64,000 nt of DNA from Rossellomorea orangium (GTDB lineage Bacteria > Bacillota > Bacilli > Bacillales > Bacillaceae_B). The DNA is taken from contig NZ_JAHWGH010000012.1 in NCBI RefSeq assembly GCF_019334305.1, positions 310,001 through 374,000 of the forward strand, written 5' to 3'. The translations under genes were made by a program, and so were the position numbers. The stretch's first letter is position 1. The number at the start of each line of letters is the position of its first letter. Below, piece by piece: positions 17,431 through 26,483 of this stretch. Below the pieces are notes generated by a model. It saw nothing but the letters and a program-made list of their open reading frames with translations, was not told where the DNA came from and did no database searches.

Positions 17431-18507
17431 ATGGCAAAAAAAGCGAAGGTGTCAATAGCAGTAACGGTTTTAGCTTCTTCTGTATATCTTTCAGGTTGTG
17501 GATTACTCAGTTTCGGTGACGACAAGGAGAAAATCGATCCTCCTCAAGACCTATCCTACTTAAAAGAAGGGGAGAAAGTCGATACAGCCAAGGGTGAGGA
17601 TTCAGAGAAAAAGGTGAGTAAGGAAGAATCGAATGCTGAAACTGTCATGACGGAACTATATTTAATTGATAAAAACGGCTATGTCGTTTCACAGTCCATC
17701 CCTCTTCCCGGTCAGGAAAGCGTGGCCAAACAAGCACTCGAATATCTCGTGAAGAATGGTCCGGTGGAAAACATCCTGCCGAATGGATTCAGGGCCGTAT
17801 TGCCGGCAGACACACAGGTAACGGTGGATATTAAAGACGGTAAGGCGATTGCCGATTTTTCCCCGGAATTTAATAACTACCAGCCTGAAGATGAGCAAAA
17901 GATCCTTCAATCCGTCACATGGACATTGACTCAGTTCGATTCGGTTGAAAAAGTCGAGCTCCGCGTAAACGGATATCCATTAACGGAAATGCCGGTGAAT
18001 GGTACGCCAATTGATGAAAAGGGATTAACGAGAAAAGTCGGGATCAATGTAGATACCTCAGGTGTTGTGGATCCGACAAGCACAAAGCCGTTGACGGTTT
18101 ACTATGTAGCGCAGTCCGATGACAAAACCTATTATGTACCTGTCACAAAACGCGTCAGCTCAAAATCGGCAGATGAAGTTAAGGCTGTGGTGAATGAGTT
18201 GATTGACGGACCTGGATATTCCTCTTCTCTTGCAAGTGACTTTACCGGTGCGAAGTTATTGGACGATCCGAAGCTAGAAGATGGAACGGTTACTCTGAAC
18301 TTTAACGAAGCAGTCTACGGCAGTTTGGAAGAAAAAATTGTCTCTGAACATATGCTGAATTCCCTCGTCCTTTCATTAACAGAGCAAAAGGGCATTAAAG
18401 GCGTCTCTGTATTGGTTAACGGCGAAGCAACCAAGGTGGCCAAAGACGGTGAAACAGTAACCGAGCCTGTGACAAGACCGGAAAATGTCAACGCAATTAG
18501 TTTTTAA
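17431..18507 (+). CDS. gerM: spore germination/cortex lipoprotein GerM
   Basis: A 358-residue lipoprotein with a lipobox LSGCGLL (Cys at about residue 24 of the ATG 17431 start) and two GerMN domains, at about residues 85-200 and 225-335. GerM in B. subtilis is made in the mother cell under sigma-E and is needed for sporulation and germination. The start is ATG 17431 behind AGGAGG, not the upstream ATG at 17377. A weak sigma-E-like sequence can be drawn before it but is not good enough to call. It lies between racE and rph as in B. subtilis. Confidence 0.92.
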   Translation: MAKKAKVSIAVTVLASSVYLSGCGLLSFGDDKEKIDPPQDLSYLKEGEKVDTAKGEDSEKKVSKEESNAETVMTELYLIDKNGYVVSQSIPLPGQESVAKQALEYLVKNGPVENILPNGFRAVLPADTQVTVDIKDGKAIADFSPEFNNYQPEDEQKILQSVTWTLTQFDSVEKVELRVNGYPLTEMPVNGTPIDEKGLTRKVGINVDTSGVVDPTSTKPLTVYYVAQSDDKTYYVPVTKRVSSKSADEVKAVVNELIDGPGYSSSLASDFTGAKLLDDPKLEDGTVTLNFNEAVYGSLEEKIVSEHMLNSLVLSLTEQKGIKGVSVLVNGEATKVAKDGETVTEPVTRPENVNAISF

Positions 18508-18544
18508 ATAGCGATTTTTTGATATACTATTATAGAATCACTTG

Positions 18545-18582
18545 AAAAGAGGTTGGCAGATTGCCGCCTCTTCTATTTTTGA
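18545..18582 (+). terminator. terminator between gerM and rph
   Basis: AAGAGGTTGGC pairs with GCCGCCTCTT with one bulge, then TATTTTT. Confidence 0.55.
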
Positions 18583-18626
18583 TTAGAACATCTTACATAA
18601 CATATGAAATGACAGGAGGAAATCAA

Positions 18627-19364
18627 ATGAGAACAGATGGCAGAGAAAAAAATCAATTGCGTTCGATTGACATTCAAACAGATTTCGTTAAGCATCCGGA
18701 AGGTTCAGTCCTGATAACGGTAGGAGAAACGAAAGTCATTTGTAATGCAAGTATAGAAGATAGAGTCCCTCCTTTTATGAGAAACAGCGGGAAAGGATGG
18801 ATTACTGCAGAATATTCCATGCTTCCTAGAGCGACTGATACAAGGAACATCCGTGAATCGTCCAAAGGGAAAATCTCCGGAAGAACGATGGAAATTCAAC
18901 GACTGATCGGACGGGCCTTGAGAGCGGTAGTGGATCTGGATAAAATAGGGGAACGCACAATCTGGATTGACTGTGACGTCATACAGGCAGACGGCGGTAC
19001 CAGAACAGCATCAATCACGGGGGCATTCGTTGCCATGGCACTGGCGCTTGCGAAGCTGCAGGATAATAAGAAGATTTCAACCTTCCCATTGAAGAGTTTT
19101 CTCGCAGCAACAAGTGTCGGCATCATAGAAGATCAAGGTGCGGTCCTTGACCTAAATTATGTTGAAGACAGCAGTGCATTGGTAGACATGAACATCATCA
19201 TGACAGGCGAAGGTGAGTTTGTCGAGCTTCAGGGAACGGGAGAAGAAGCAACCTTTACAATGGAGCAATTACAACAATTACTGAAGCTTGGACAAGATGG
19301 AATACAAGAACTATTCGAAATCCAGAAGCAATCATTAGGTGAAATAGTCAATAGATTTCAATAA
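18627..19364 (+). CDS. rph: ribonuclease PH
   Basis: Phosphate-dependent 3'-to-5' exoribonuclease that trims tRNA 3' ends. It is 245 residues, typical for the family, with [11 protein letters not shown] at the N-terminus, the active-site arginines in [15 protein letters not shown]-like context (here [15 protein letters not shown]) and [17 protein letters not shown], and [16 protein letters not shown]. The start is ATG 18627 after ACAGGAGGAAATCAA; the longer frame from 18561 has no site. rph, ysnA and ysnB follow each other closely and form an operon. Confidence 0.97.
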   Translation: MRTDGREKNQLRSIDIQTDFVKHPEGSVLITVGETKVICNASIEDRVPPFMRNSGKGWITAEYSMLPRATDTRNIRESSKGKISGRTMEIQRLIGRALRAVVDLDKIGERTIWIDCDVIQADGGTRTASITGAFVAMALALAKLQDNKKISTFPLKSFLAATSVGIIEDQGAVLDLNYVEDSSALVDMNIIMTGEGEFVELQGTGEEATFTMEQLQQLLKLGQDGIQELFEIQKQSLGEIVNRFQ

Positions 19365-19379
19365 AGGGATGAGAAGCCG

Positions 19380-19976
19380 ATGACAAAACGTGTGATCATA
19401 GCGACGAAGAACAAAGGGAAAGCAAAAGAATTCCAACATATGTTTGCTCCGTACGGATATGAGGTACAAACATTACTAGACCTTCCTCATATTGATGATG
19501 TAGAAGAAACAGGTGTAACGTTTGAGGAAAATGCGATATTGAAAGCAGAAACTGTAGCGGAGGAATTGGGAGCATTGGTGATTGCCGATGATTCAGGTCT
19601 CTCCATCGATGCCCTTGAAGGTCGTCCGGGCGTCTATTCTGCCCGTTATGCCGGTGAAGAGAAAAGTGACGAAGCAAATATGGTAAAAGTATTAGGCGAA
19701 TTGGAATCTGTGGACGAGTCCGACCGGACGGCCCGTTTTTACTGTGTACTCGCCATTGCCGGACCGGACATGGAAACGAAAACGGTGACCGGTACTTGTG
19801 AAGGAAGAATCTTACGTGAGAAGAGGGGAACGAATGGCTTCGGCTATGATCCCATTTTCTTTGTGCCATCCCTAGATAAAACCATGGCAGAGTTAACACA
19901 AGAAGAAAAAAGCCGGATAAGCCATCGCGGTCATGCGTTAGAAAAGTTAGGAAATATCATTTCAGACTTAATTTAA
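19380..19976 (+). CDS. rdgB: XTP/dITP pyrophosphatase
   Basis: Ham1/RdgB family enzyme (YsnA in B. subtilis) that hydrolyses non-canonical purine triphosphates such as dITP and XTP and keeps them out of nucleic acid. It is 198 residues. The nucleotide-binding start [11 protein letters not shown], the DDSGL motif at about 70-74, [12 protein letters not shown] and the C-terminal SHRGHAL are present. It stands 15 bases after rph and 12 bases before ysnB. Confidence 0.95.
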   Translation: MTKRVIIATKNKGKAKEFQHMFAPYGYEVQTLLDLPHIDDVEETGVTFEENAILKAETVAEELGALVIADDSGLSIDALEGRPGVYSARYAGEEKSDEANMVKVLGELESVDESDRTARFYCVLAIAGPDMETKTVTGTCEGRILREKRGTNGFGYDPIFFVPSLDKTMAELTQEEKSRISHRGHALEKLGNIISDLI

Positions 19977-19988
19977 AGGGTGAGCTGC

Positions 19989-20498
19989 ATGAGATTATTA
20001 GTAGTAAGTGATAGTCATGGATCAAAAGAAGAGTTGATGGAGCTGTCAGAGAAATATCAGTCAACCGTCGATGCCATGATTCACTGCGGTGACTCCGAGT
20101 TAAGTGCCGATGACCCGGTATTGTCACCTTATCTTATCGTTCGGGGAAACTGTGATATGGATGCGCGTTTACCGGATGATCTGGTAGAAGTGGTTGATGG
20201 TCACACCATCATGGTGACCCATGGGCACCTTTATGGAATCAAAATGTCCTTGATGAAGCTCCGTTACCGTGCAGAAGAAGTAGGGGCACAATGTGTGTTC
20301 TTTGGACATTCCCATACGCTTGGTGCGGAATTGAATAATGGCATCTTATTTTTAAACCCTGGCAGTATATTGCTGCCACGGGGGAGAAGTGAGCGTACCT
20401 ACGCGTTGGTGGAGATCCAGGATCAAGAAATAAAAGTATCTTTCCTGACCCATGATCATGTGGTGCTAGAGGAATTGACGCAAACTTTTCAGCTGTAG
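19989..20498 (+). CDS. ysnB: YfcE/MJ0936-type metallophosphoesterase YsnB
   Basis: A 169-residue calcineurin-like phosphodiesterase: VVSDSHG, HCGDSE, RGNCD, THGHLYG and FGHSHT are the metal ligands in order. Substrate is not established. The start is ATG 19989 behind AAAGGGTGAG, where the GTG at 19980 is part of the ribosome-binding site. Last gene of the rph-rdgB-ysnB operon. Confidence 0.92.
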   Translation: MRLLVVSDSHGSKEELMELSEKYQSTVDAMIHCGDSELSADDPVLSPYLIVRGNCDMDARLPDDLVEVVDGHTIMVTHGHLYGIKMSLMKLRYRAEEVGAQCVFFGHSHTLGAELNNGILFLNPGSILLPRGRSERTYALVEIQDQEIKVSFLTHDHVVLEELTQTFQL

Positions 20499-20509
20499 GG
20501 CATAGTGTG

Positions 20510-20535
20510 AGAACCCGTATCATGCGGGTTCTTAT
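20510..20535 (+). terminator. terminator after ysnB
   Basis: AGAACCCG / CGGGTTCT stem with a 7-base loop. The T run is short. Confidence 0.6.
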
Positions 20536-20597
20536 CTATTGTTGAGGAACGTTAAGGAAGAAATGATAAATAAAATTAATCTTTTTTAAATAACCTG

Positions 20598-20626
20598 TTG
20601 ACTTATTGATGCTATGTGAATATAAT
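20598..20626 (+). promoter_or_regulatory. sigma-A promoter of the first tRNA-Arg
   Basis: TTGACT (20598-20603), 17-bp spacer, TATAAT (20621-20626), about 40 bases before the tRNA. Confidence 0.8.
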
Positions 20627-20667
20627 AAATATTGTCCTTGATAAACAAATCAAGAAAAACAAAGCAA

Positions 20668-20744
<77 letters not shown>

Positions 20745-20783
20745 TATTCTTTACATAATACCTTGACATCAGGGTTTTGACAC

Positions 20784-20826
20784 AAGGGATACTATTACAG
20801 GTAACTGTAGGGTATCCCCTTTTTTA
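20784..20826 (+). terminator. terminator between the two tRNA genes
   Basis: AAGGGATAC pairs with GGTATCCCCTT (one bulge), with T6 after. It separates the two tRNA genes into different transcripts or limits read-through. A TATAAT at 20837-20842 could be a -10 for the second tRNA, but no good -35 is seen. Confidence 0.65.
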
Positions 20827-20875
20827 TCCCATATGATATAATAATGAATCTAAGAGTGACACATACTTAATTTTT

Positions 20876-20952
20876 GTCCCAGTAGCTCAGCAGGATAGAG
20901 CAACAGTTTCCTAAACTGTAGGTCGGGAGTTCGAATCTCTTCTGGGACGCCA
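20876..20952 (+). tRNA. tRNA-Arg (anticodon CCU)
   Basis: Nearly the same as the tRNA-Arg(UCU) 208 bases upstream. The main differences are in the anticodon arm: stem ACAGT / ACTGT around loop TTCCTAA (anticodon CCT, reads AGG). CCA is encoded. Confidence 0.96.
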
Positions 20953-20967
20953 TCAATCCTACATACC

Positions 20968-20999
20968 AAAGCTTACCTTGCAGAAGGTAAGCTTTTTTT
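20968..20999 (+). terminator. terminator after tRNA-Arg(CCU)
   Basis: Perfect 12-bp stem AAAGCTTACCTT / AAGGTAAGCTTT with loop GCAG and T7. Confidence 0.88.
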
Positions 21000-21060
21000 G
21001 TTATCCACTAGATATCGTGCTAAACTTAAGGCAACTAAACAGTATAGGCAGGTACGTTTT

Positions 21061-22059
21061 ATGAATAAGGGAAACCAAGAAGGAAAAGGAAAGATTGTTC
21101 AGTTTCCGGGATTGAAGGATCGTCTGCTGGAAAAAGGGGTACTGGCACTGGAACAGGGTGAGGTCCATGAAGCGTCGGAACTCCTCGCACAAGCCTATGA
21201 AATTGACCCGGATAACCCGGATATCAATACAGCGCTTGTATTATCCCTCTATGAAAGCAAGCAATATGACGAAGCGGGATCCATATGTAAAGAGATGCTC
21301 CTTGAAGGGATCGGTGACTACTTCGAGGTTGTTGATATGTATTTAATGATTCTCATTCAGCTTCATCATCATAGGGAAGTGATCGATACGATCAATGCCC
21401 TTTTTGATGAAAAAGAAGTTCCTATTGAAAAGGAAGAACATTTCAGGAAGCTTCTTCAATTCAGTGAAAAGGTCGTGAGTGGGAAAGCGACGATCCCTGA
21501 AAAAGAAGAGCCGGAAGAGGAACAAATCCTGGCTGGAAAGAGCCTGGAGGAGCAGACGCTGATCGTGGCACAGCTCGTTCATCGGAATATCCAACCGTTT
21601 CGACGGGAGTTGGTAAGGGTATTAAGGGACCCGGATGCCCATCCGTTTTTACAAACGATGATATTAAATGTTTTAAGAGAGCACGGAATGGATAAACAAG
21701 TAGTCGTGGTGAAGTTTGATAAGGAAGAGAAGGTATATCCATCAGGATTGACCGATGTATTCGAATCTGGGTTCTTCAAAGGTGTTACAGACTCCCTGGA
21801 TGACCTCCTGGCGCAAACAAACCCTACTCTATTTCAGCACGCCCTGGAACTGGTGAAGCGACACGCCTTCCTTCTCTACCCTTTTACACTTGAAGGGGAT
21901 CCGAAAGAAATCGCATCGGTATATGCCTACTATACAGCGGGGATGTTTGCTGATACGATCCTTGAGGAAGAATTGGAGGAGCAGGTAAAAAGTATACAAT
22001 CTAAAGGGATTTTAGCCAAAGTAGAGGAACTAGAGGAAATTTCCTCTCCCAATATTTAA
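21061..22059 (+). CDS. ysoA: tetratricopeptide-repeat protein YsoA
   Basis: A 332-residue cytoplasmic protein. The N-terminal part has TPR-like repeats (LLEKGVLALEQGEVHEASELL and DPDNPDINTALVLSLYESKQ, cited in part). The middle and C-terminus are acidic and helical with no catalytic motif. Position just before tig matches B. subtilis ysoA. The role is not known; TPR proteins serve as protein-protein scaffolds. The start is ATG 21061. The longer frame from 20998 begins inside the terminator and is rejected. Confidence 0.8.
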   Translation: MNKGNQEGKGKIVQFPGLKDRLLEKGVLALEQGEVHEASELLAQAYEIDPDNPDINTALVLSLYESKQYDEAGSICKEMLLEGIGDYFEVVDMYLMILIQLHHHREVIDTINALFDEKEVPIEKEEHFRKLLQFSEKVVSGKATIPEKEEPEEEQILAGKSLEEQTLIVAQLVHRNIQPFRRELVRVLRDPDAHPFLQTMILNVLREHGMDKQVVVVKFDKEEKVYPSGLTDVFESGFFKGVTDSLDDLLAQTNPTLFQHALELVKRHAFLLYPFTLEGDPKEIASVYAYYTAGMFADTILEEELEEQVKSIQSKGILAKVEELEEISSPNI

Positions 22060-22069
22060 ACGCTCTCTG

Positions 22070-22097
22070 TTGAAAGACAGTGGCTGTATGTTATAAT
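22070..22097 (+). promoter_or_regulatory. sigma-A promoter of tig
   Basis: TTGAAA (22070-22075), 16-bp spacer, TATAAT (22092-22097), leaving a leader of about 115 bases. Confidence 0.7.
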
Positions 22098-22219
22098 GTA
22101 ATGGTTGTAATGTAAAAGTTTTTCATATATTTACGATGATAGTGCTAGATTCACACGGGACTATCTACTACTATGCGTAAAAAAATTAAGATCAATCATA
22201 GATTGTTGGAGGGAACAGT

Positions 22220-23506
22220 ATGTCTGCAAAATGGGAAAAGCAAGAAGGAAATCAAGGAGTTCTTACAATTGAAGTAGAAGCTGCAAAAGTAAACGAAGGT
22301 TTAGACGCAGCATTCAAAAAAGTTGTAAAACAAGTAAACGTACCAGGATTCCGTAAAGGGAAAATGCCACGCGGTATGTTCGAAAAACGTTTTGGTGTAG
22401 AATCACTTTACCAAGATGCATTAGATTTCATCTTACCTGAAGCGTATGCGAAAGCAATCGAAGAAACTGGAATCGATCCAATCGACCGTCCGGAAATCGA
22501 TGTTGAGCAAATGGAAAAAGGCAAAGACTTAATCTTCACTGCGAAGGTACAAGTGAAACCTGAAGTGAAATTAGGCGAATACAAAGGTCTTGAAGTAGAA
22601 AAAATGGAAACAGAAGTAACAGCTGAGGACGTTCAAGCTGAACTTACTTCACTTCAAGAAAAACAAGCTGAGCTTGCTGTTAAAGAAGATGGAAAAGCTG
22701 AAGAAGGCGACACAGTGACAATGGATTTCGAAGGATTCGTTGACGGTGAAGCATTCGAAGGCGGCCAAGCTGAGAATTATTCACTTGAATTAGGTTCAGG
22801 TCAATTCATCCCAGGTTTCGAAGAGCAATTAATCGGGGTTGCATCTGGTGAAGAGAAAGAAGTAGAAGTTACTTTCCCTGAAGAGTACCATGCAGCTGAG
22901 CTTGCTGGTAAGCCTGCTACATTCAAAGTGAAAGTTCACGAAATCAAAGCAAAAGAACTTCCTGCTCTTGACGATGAGTTCGCAAAAGACGCTGACGAAG
23001 AAGTTGAAACGCTTGCTGAACTAAAAGAAAAAATCGAAAAACGCCTTCAAGAGTCTAAAAAGAACGAAGCTGAAACAGCTGTTCGCGAAACTCTTGTAAA
23101 TAAAGCTTCTGACAATGCTGAAGTTGAAATTCCAGAAGTTATGGTTACAGCTGAAGTAGACCGCATGATGCAAGAATTCGGTCAACGCCTTCAAATGCAA
23201 GGTATGAACCTTGACCTTTACTTCCAATTCTCTGGTCAAACAGAAGAAGATCTACGCGGTCAAATGACAGAAGACGCTGGCAAACGCGTTCGCACTAACC
23301 TGACACTTGAAGCAATCGCAGCAGCAGAAAACCTTGAAGTGACAGACGAAGAAGCAGAAGAAGAAGTAAACAAAATGGCTGAACAATACAACATGTCTGC
23401 TGACAACATCAAACAAGCACTAGGTGGCCTTGACACACTTAAAGCCGACCTTAAAGTTCGTAAAGCAGTAGAATTCCTTGTAGAAAACAGCAAAACCGTA
23501 GCATAA
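22220..23506 (+). CDS. tig: trigger factor
   Basis: Ribosome-bound chaperone and peptidyl-prolyl isomerase, 428 residues. The N-terminal ribosome-docking loop has GFRKGKMPR (about residues 43-51). The FKBP domain lies at about 150-245 ([27 protein letters not shown]), and the helical substrate cradle follows to the end. Codon use is biased towards GAA, CTT and GCT, as expected for a highly expressed gene. It is monocistronic, with a promoter and terminator of its own. Confidence 0.97.
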   Translation: MSAKWEKQEGNQGVLTIEVEAAKVNEGLDAAFKKVVKQVNVPGFRKGKMPRGMFEKRFGVESLYQDALDFILPEAYAKAIEETGIDPIDRPEIDVEQMEKGKDLIFTAKVQVKPEVKLGEYKGLEVEKMETEVTAEDVQAELTSLQEKQAELAVKEDGKAEEGDTVTMDFEGFVDGEAFEGGQAENYSLELGSGQFIPGFEEQLIGVASGEEKEVEVTFPEEYHAAELAGKPATFKVKVHEIKAKELPALDDEFAKDADEEVETLAELKEKIEKRLQESKKNEAETAVRETLVNKASDNAEVEIPEVMVTAEVDRMMQEFGQRLQMQGMNLDLYFQFSGQTEEDLRGQMTEDAGKRVRTNLTLEAIAAAENLEVTDEEAEEEVNKMAEQYNMSADNIKQALGGLDTLKADLKVRKAVEFLVENSKTVA

Positions 23507-23518
23507 TAAAAAATAAGG

Positions 23519-23550
23519 ACAAGGCGCGATTCTTCGTGCCTTGTTTTCTA
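23519..23550 (+). terminator. terminator of tig
   Basis: ACAAGGCGCGA / TCGTGCCTTGT (one G-T) with loop TTCT, then TTTTC. Confidence 0.75.
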
Positions 23551-23564
23551 CAATCAAGCATCAT

Positions 23565-23702
23565 GTTTTGGCTCATTTGTGTGAAACGAACGTTTCACAC
23601 GCTTTTCAGCCCAGCTGAAAAGTAGCCCTCCAACTCAAAAGCGAAAGAGCAAACTCGTTTGCTCCGTCGCTTTTGAGTTGGAGGGCGTAAATGAGCCAAA
23701 AC
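23565..23702. repeat. 138-bp multi-branch palindromic element between tig and clpX
   Basis: Outer arms of 14 bp pair perfectly (23565-23578 with 23689-23702). Inside, three hairpins stand almost back to back: 23579-23600 (GTGTGAAACG / CGTTTCACAC), 23602-23622 (CTTTTCAGC / GCTGAAAAG, loop CCA) and 23625-23686 (20-bp perfect arms with a nested GAGCAAAC / GTTTGCTC stem). Only about 13 bases outside loops are unpaired. It lies after the tig terminator and far from clpX. It looks like a mobile or repeated structured element; no protein is encoded. Confidence 0.8.
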
Positions 23703-24133
23703 CACCACTATGCTAAGCTCGGATTATTAGCCAGCACCACAATATGCTGCATCCATTTTTTTCAGTGGAAATCACGGCCAAAATATTATACTCTATAGTA
23801 TAAGAAACTTTTATCTCCCCAAAAAGAATAAGAACCATTATTTATGGAAAAAGCTTATTAACGGGGTTGCATTACTTTCACCAGGAACATACATAATAAG
23901 ATTCCTTACATTACCTGACTTCAATTGGACAAGCTAGACATTAGCAATGTAAAATATTTGCTAAAATGCGTATTACATAATAAGATGATTCTTAAGAATC
24001 GTATCCATTTCTTTACGAACATATAATATGATAAAATGCAGTACATAACTTTAGGTAATAGGGATGCAAGGAATCGTTCGTTTGATGAAACAGAGCACGA
24101 TTTAATGAAGTTTTAACGAAGGGGTGAAAATCA
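23703..24133 (+). other. long upstream region of clpX
   Basis: Over 400 bases without a gene. It holds a perfect inverted repeat TTATACT-CTAT-AGTATAA (23786-23803), a candidate promoter TTGCAT-17-TACATA (23867-23895) and the palindrome GATTCTTAAGAATC near 23990. No CtsR-type heptad repeat was seen. The true clpX promoter is not certain. Confidence 0.4.
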
Positions 24134-25405
24134 TTGTTTAAATTTAATGATGAAAAAGGGCAATTAAAATGTTCTTTTTGCGGAAAAACACAAGACCAAG
24201 TTCGTAAACTAGTCGCTGGACCAGGTGTGTATATTTGTGATGAGTGCATCGAGCTTTGCACTGAAATCGTAGAAGAAGAGCTGGGTACGGAAGAAGAAGT
24301 AGAATTCAAAGACGTACCGAAACCACGTGAAATCCGTGAAATCCTGGACGAATACGTAATCGGTCAGGATCAAGCGAAGAAATCACTCGCAGTTGCGGTT
24401 TATAACCACTACAAGCGTATCAACTCCAGCAGTAAAGTCGATGACGTTGAACTTTCCAAGAGTAATATTGCCATGATCGGACCAACAGGTAGCGGTAAAA
24501 CCCTCCTTGCCCAAACACTGGCTCGTATTCTTAACGTTCCTTTCGCCATCGCAGATGCCACGTCACTAACCGAAGCAGGTTATGTTGGGGAAGACGTAGA
24601 GAATATTCTATTGAAATTGATTCAGGCAGCTGACTACGATGTAGAAAAAGCTGAAAAAGGAATCATCTACATCGATGAAATCGATAAAGTAGCAAGAAAA
24701 TCTGAGAATCCGTCGATCACAAGAGATGTTTCAGGTGAAGGGGTACAACAAGCCCTCTTGAAAATCCTTGAAGGTACGGTAGCAAGCGTTCCACCACAAG
24801 GCGGACGTAAGCATCCTCATCAGGAATTCATCCAGATTGACACGTCCAATGTCCTGTTCATCTGTGGTGGAGCATTCGACGGTATCGAGCAGATCATCAA
24901 GCGCCGTTTAGGTCAAAAGGTCATCGGATTCGGTTCTGATCCTAAGAATGCCGAAGTAAAAGAAGACAAATCCCTTCTTTCTAAAGTTGTTCCGGAAGAT
25001 CTGTTGAAATTTGGATTGATTCCAGAATTCATCGGTCGTCTTCCAGTCATTTCAAGCCTTGAACCTCTTGATGAAGAGGCATTAGTTGAAATTCTGACAA
25101 AACCTAAAAATGCATTGGTGAAACAGTACCAGAAAATGCTTGAATTAGATGATGTCGAGCTTGAGTTCACAGAAGATGCCCTGCTTGAAATCTCTAAAAA
25201 GGCCATCGAGCGTAAAACGGGTGCAAGGGGATTACGTTCCATCATCGAAACGATGATGCTGGATGTAATGTTCGATCTTCCTTCCCGTGATGATATTAAA
25301 AAATGTATCATTACGAAAGAAACGATCCTTGAAGATGCGGCTCCTCATTTAATGCTTGAAGATGGAACAGTCATCGATCCAAACGAAGAAAAGACATCAG
25401 CTTAA
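24134..25405 (+). CDS. clpX: ATP-dependent protease ATP-binding subunit ClpX
   Basis: AAA+ unfoldase that feeds tagged proteins to ClpP. It is 423 residues. The N-terminal zinc domain has CSFC and CDECIELC. Walker A is GPTGSGKT, Walker B YIDEIDKV, and the ClpP-docking IGF loop is in [16 protein letters not shown] is the RKH substrate loop. The start is TTG 24134, behind AAGGGGTG, and the product begins MFKFNDEKG as in other Bacillus. ClpP is not in the window. Confidence 0.97.
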   Translation: MFKFNDEKGQLKCSFCGKTQDQVRKLVAGPGVYICDECIELCTEIVEEELGTEEEVEFKDVPKPREIREILDEYVIGQDQAKKSLAVAVYNHYKRINSSSKVDDVELSKSNIAMIGPTGSGKTLLAQTLARILNVPFAIADATSLTEAGYVGEDVENILLKLIQAADYDVEKAEKGIIYIDEIDKVARKSENPSITRDVSGEGVQQALLKILEGTVASVPPQGGRKHPHQEFIQIDTSNVLFICGGAFDGIEQIIKRRLGQKVIGFGSDPKNAEVKEDKSLLSKVVPEDLLKFGLIPEFIGRLPVISSLEPLDEEALVEILTKPKNALVKQYQKMLELDDVELEFTEDALLEISKKAIERKTGARGLRSIIETMMLDVMFDLPSRDDIKKCIITKETILEDAAPHLMLEDGTVIDPNEEKTSA

Positions 25406-25418
25406 TAGCCTAATACAG

Positions 25419-25452
25419 AGCCAAGAATGATTCTTCATTCTTGGCTTTTTTT
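25419..25452 (+). terminator. terminator of clpX
   Basis: Perfect 12-bp stem AGCCAAGAATGA / TCATTCTTGGCT, loop TTCT, T7. Confidence 0.88.
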
Positions 25453-25484
25453 ACGATGAAAATGATAAAAAGGAGATGGGACAA

Positions 25485-26201
25485 TTGCATGGGAAGAAAA
25501 CAAAGGTGGTTATTAGCTGGAGCGGAGGGAAAGATGGATGTCTCGCTTTATATCGTACTCTAAAAGCAGAAAAAGAAGTAGAGTGCCTTGTCTCCATGGT
25601 CTCTGAAAAACATGAGCGAAACCATGCACACGGCCTGCGATTAGAGATATTACAGCAACAGGCAAAGGCATTGAATATCCCCTTGGTAATGGTCGATTCC
25701 GGAGATGATTATGAGCATTCCCTGATACAGGCATTAGCAGAGTTAAAGCAGGAAAGAGGAATTGACGAAATCGTCTTTGGAAGTTTATATGCAGAAGAAG
25801 ACAGGAAGTGGAATGAAGAAGTGGCATTGAAAGCAGGTCTTAAACCTTCCTTTCCCGTTTGGATATCTAAGGATGAAAGCAGTCGATTATTAAAAGAGTT
25901 CATTACACTTGGATTCTCTGCAGTCATATGCAGGGCTTCCGACAAAGTATTCGATCCATCGTGGCCAGGCCGAATGCTCGACTGGAAATTTTATGAGGAT
26001 ATTCACACGAAAAAAGACTGTTGCGTCATGGGAGAAGCAGGCGAATACCACACCTTCGTCCTCGACGGCCCAATCTTTTCTAAAAAAATTCATCTCGTAA
26101 AATCAGGAGTGGTATTGAATTCCGGACTCTGGTCACTCGACATAGAGGACTGCAAATTAGTAGACAAAAAAGGTGAGTTTGATTGTATTTTTTACCCTTA
26201 A
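25485..26201 (+). CDS. Dph6-type ATP-pyrophosphatase (DUF71)
   Basis: About 238 residues. The PP-loop SWSGGKDGCLALY near the N-terminus and the later ICRASD and GEAGEYHTFVLDGP place it in the diphthine-ammonia ligase-like (DUF71) branch of N-type ATP pyrophosphatases. Bacteria lack diphthamide, so the substrate is something else and unknown. The gene is not in the standard B. subtilis clpX-lonB interval. TTG 25485 is preferred as start, 9 bases behind AAAGGAG, because ATG 25476 overlaps that site. Confidence 0.75.
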   Translation: MHGKKTKVVISWSGGKDGCLALYRTLKAEKEVECLVSMVSEKHERNHAHGLRLEILQQQAKALNIPLVMVDSGDDYEHSLIQALAELKQERGIDEIVFGSLYAEEDRKWNEEVALKAGLKPSFPVWISKDESSRLLKEFITLGFSAVICRASDKVFDPSWPGRMLDWKFYEDIHTKKDCCVMGEAGEYHTFVLDGPIFSKKIHLVKSGVVLNSGLWSLDIEDCKLVDKKGEFDCIFYP

Positions 26202-26264
26202 CGTTAGTGTGGAATTACATATAAGTGCAAGAGAGAAAACAAATTTTTAAATTAAATTTATATT

Positions 26265-26337
26265 GTTGATTGGAGTGGAAGGTGTTCGACTCATGCGGGA
26301 TAGTGGGACAGGTGAGACCCCTGAAGCGGAAATCAAC
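26265..26337 (+). repeat. shortened copy of the intergenic repeat at 6957
   Basis: Begins GTTGATTGGAGTGGAAGGTG and ends GCGGAAATCAAC. It lacks an internal stretch of about 50 bases present in the 6957-7080 copy and has point changes. It sits 80 bases upstream of the lonB promoter. Confidence 0.7.
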
Positions 26338-26416
26338 CAGCACCCGCCAGGTAACGGATTAGAAGTACTCTGCTTTTTTTATCCCTTTTTCAACCATCCA
26401 TTCCCCCCAACTTTTT

Positions 26417-26447
26417 TGTTTATTCCCACAAGGTCAAGGAGATACTA
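26417..26447 (+). promoter_or_regulatory. candidate sigma-F promoter of lonB
   Basis: The -35 TGTTTA (26417-26422), 15-bp spacer and -10 GGAGATACTA (26438-26447) match the sigma-F pattern (WGYWTA, GGHRARAHTW) at all but one position. lonB is a forespore sigma-F gene in B. subtilis. Confidence 0.65.
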
Positions 26448-26483
26448 ACCGATAACAACTTGTATCTACTTGGAGGGAGACGA

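Noticed and set aside
19396-19899. 167-codon open frame antisense to rdgB
   Set aside because: Composition rich in His, Pro and Ser is typical of a shadow frame; rdgB is intact on the other strand.
20998-21060. Upstream start for the TPR protein YsoA
   Set aside because: It begins in the T run of the tRNA terminator with no ribosome-binding site.
23579-23600. GTGTGAAACG / CGTTTCACAC palindrome as an isolated operator
   Set aside because: It is one arm of the larger 138-bp folded element and no promoter lies over it.
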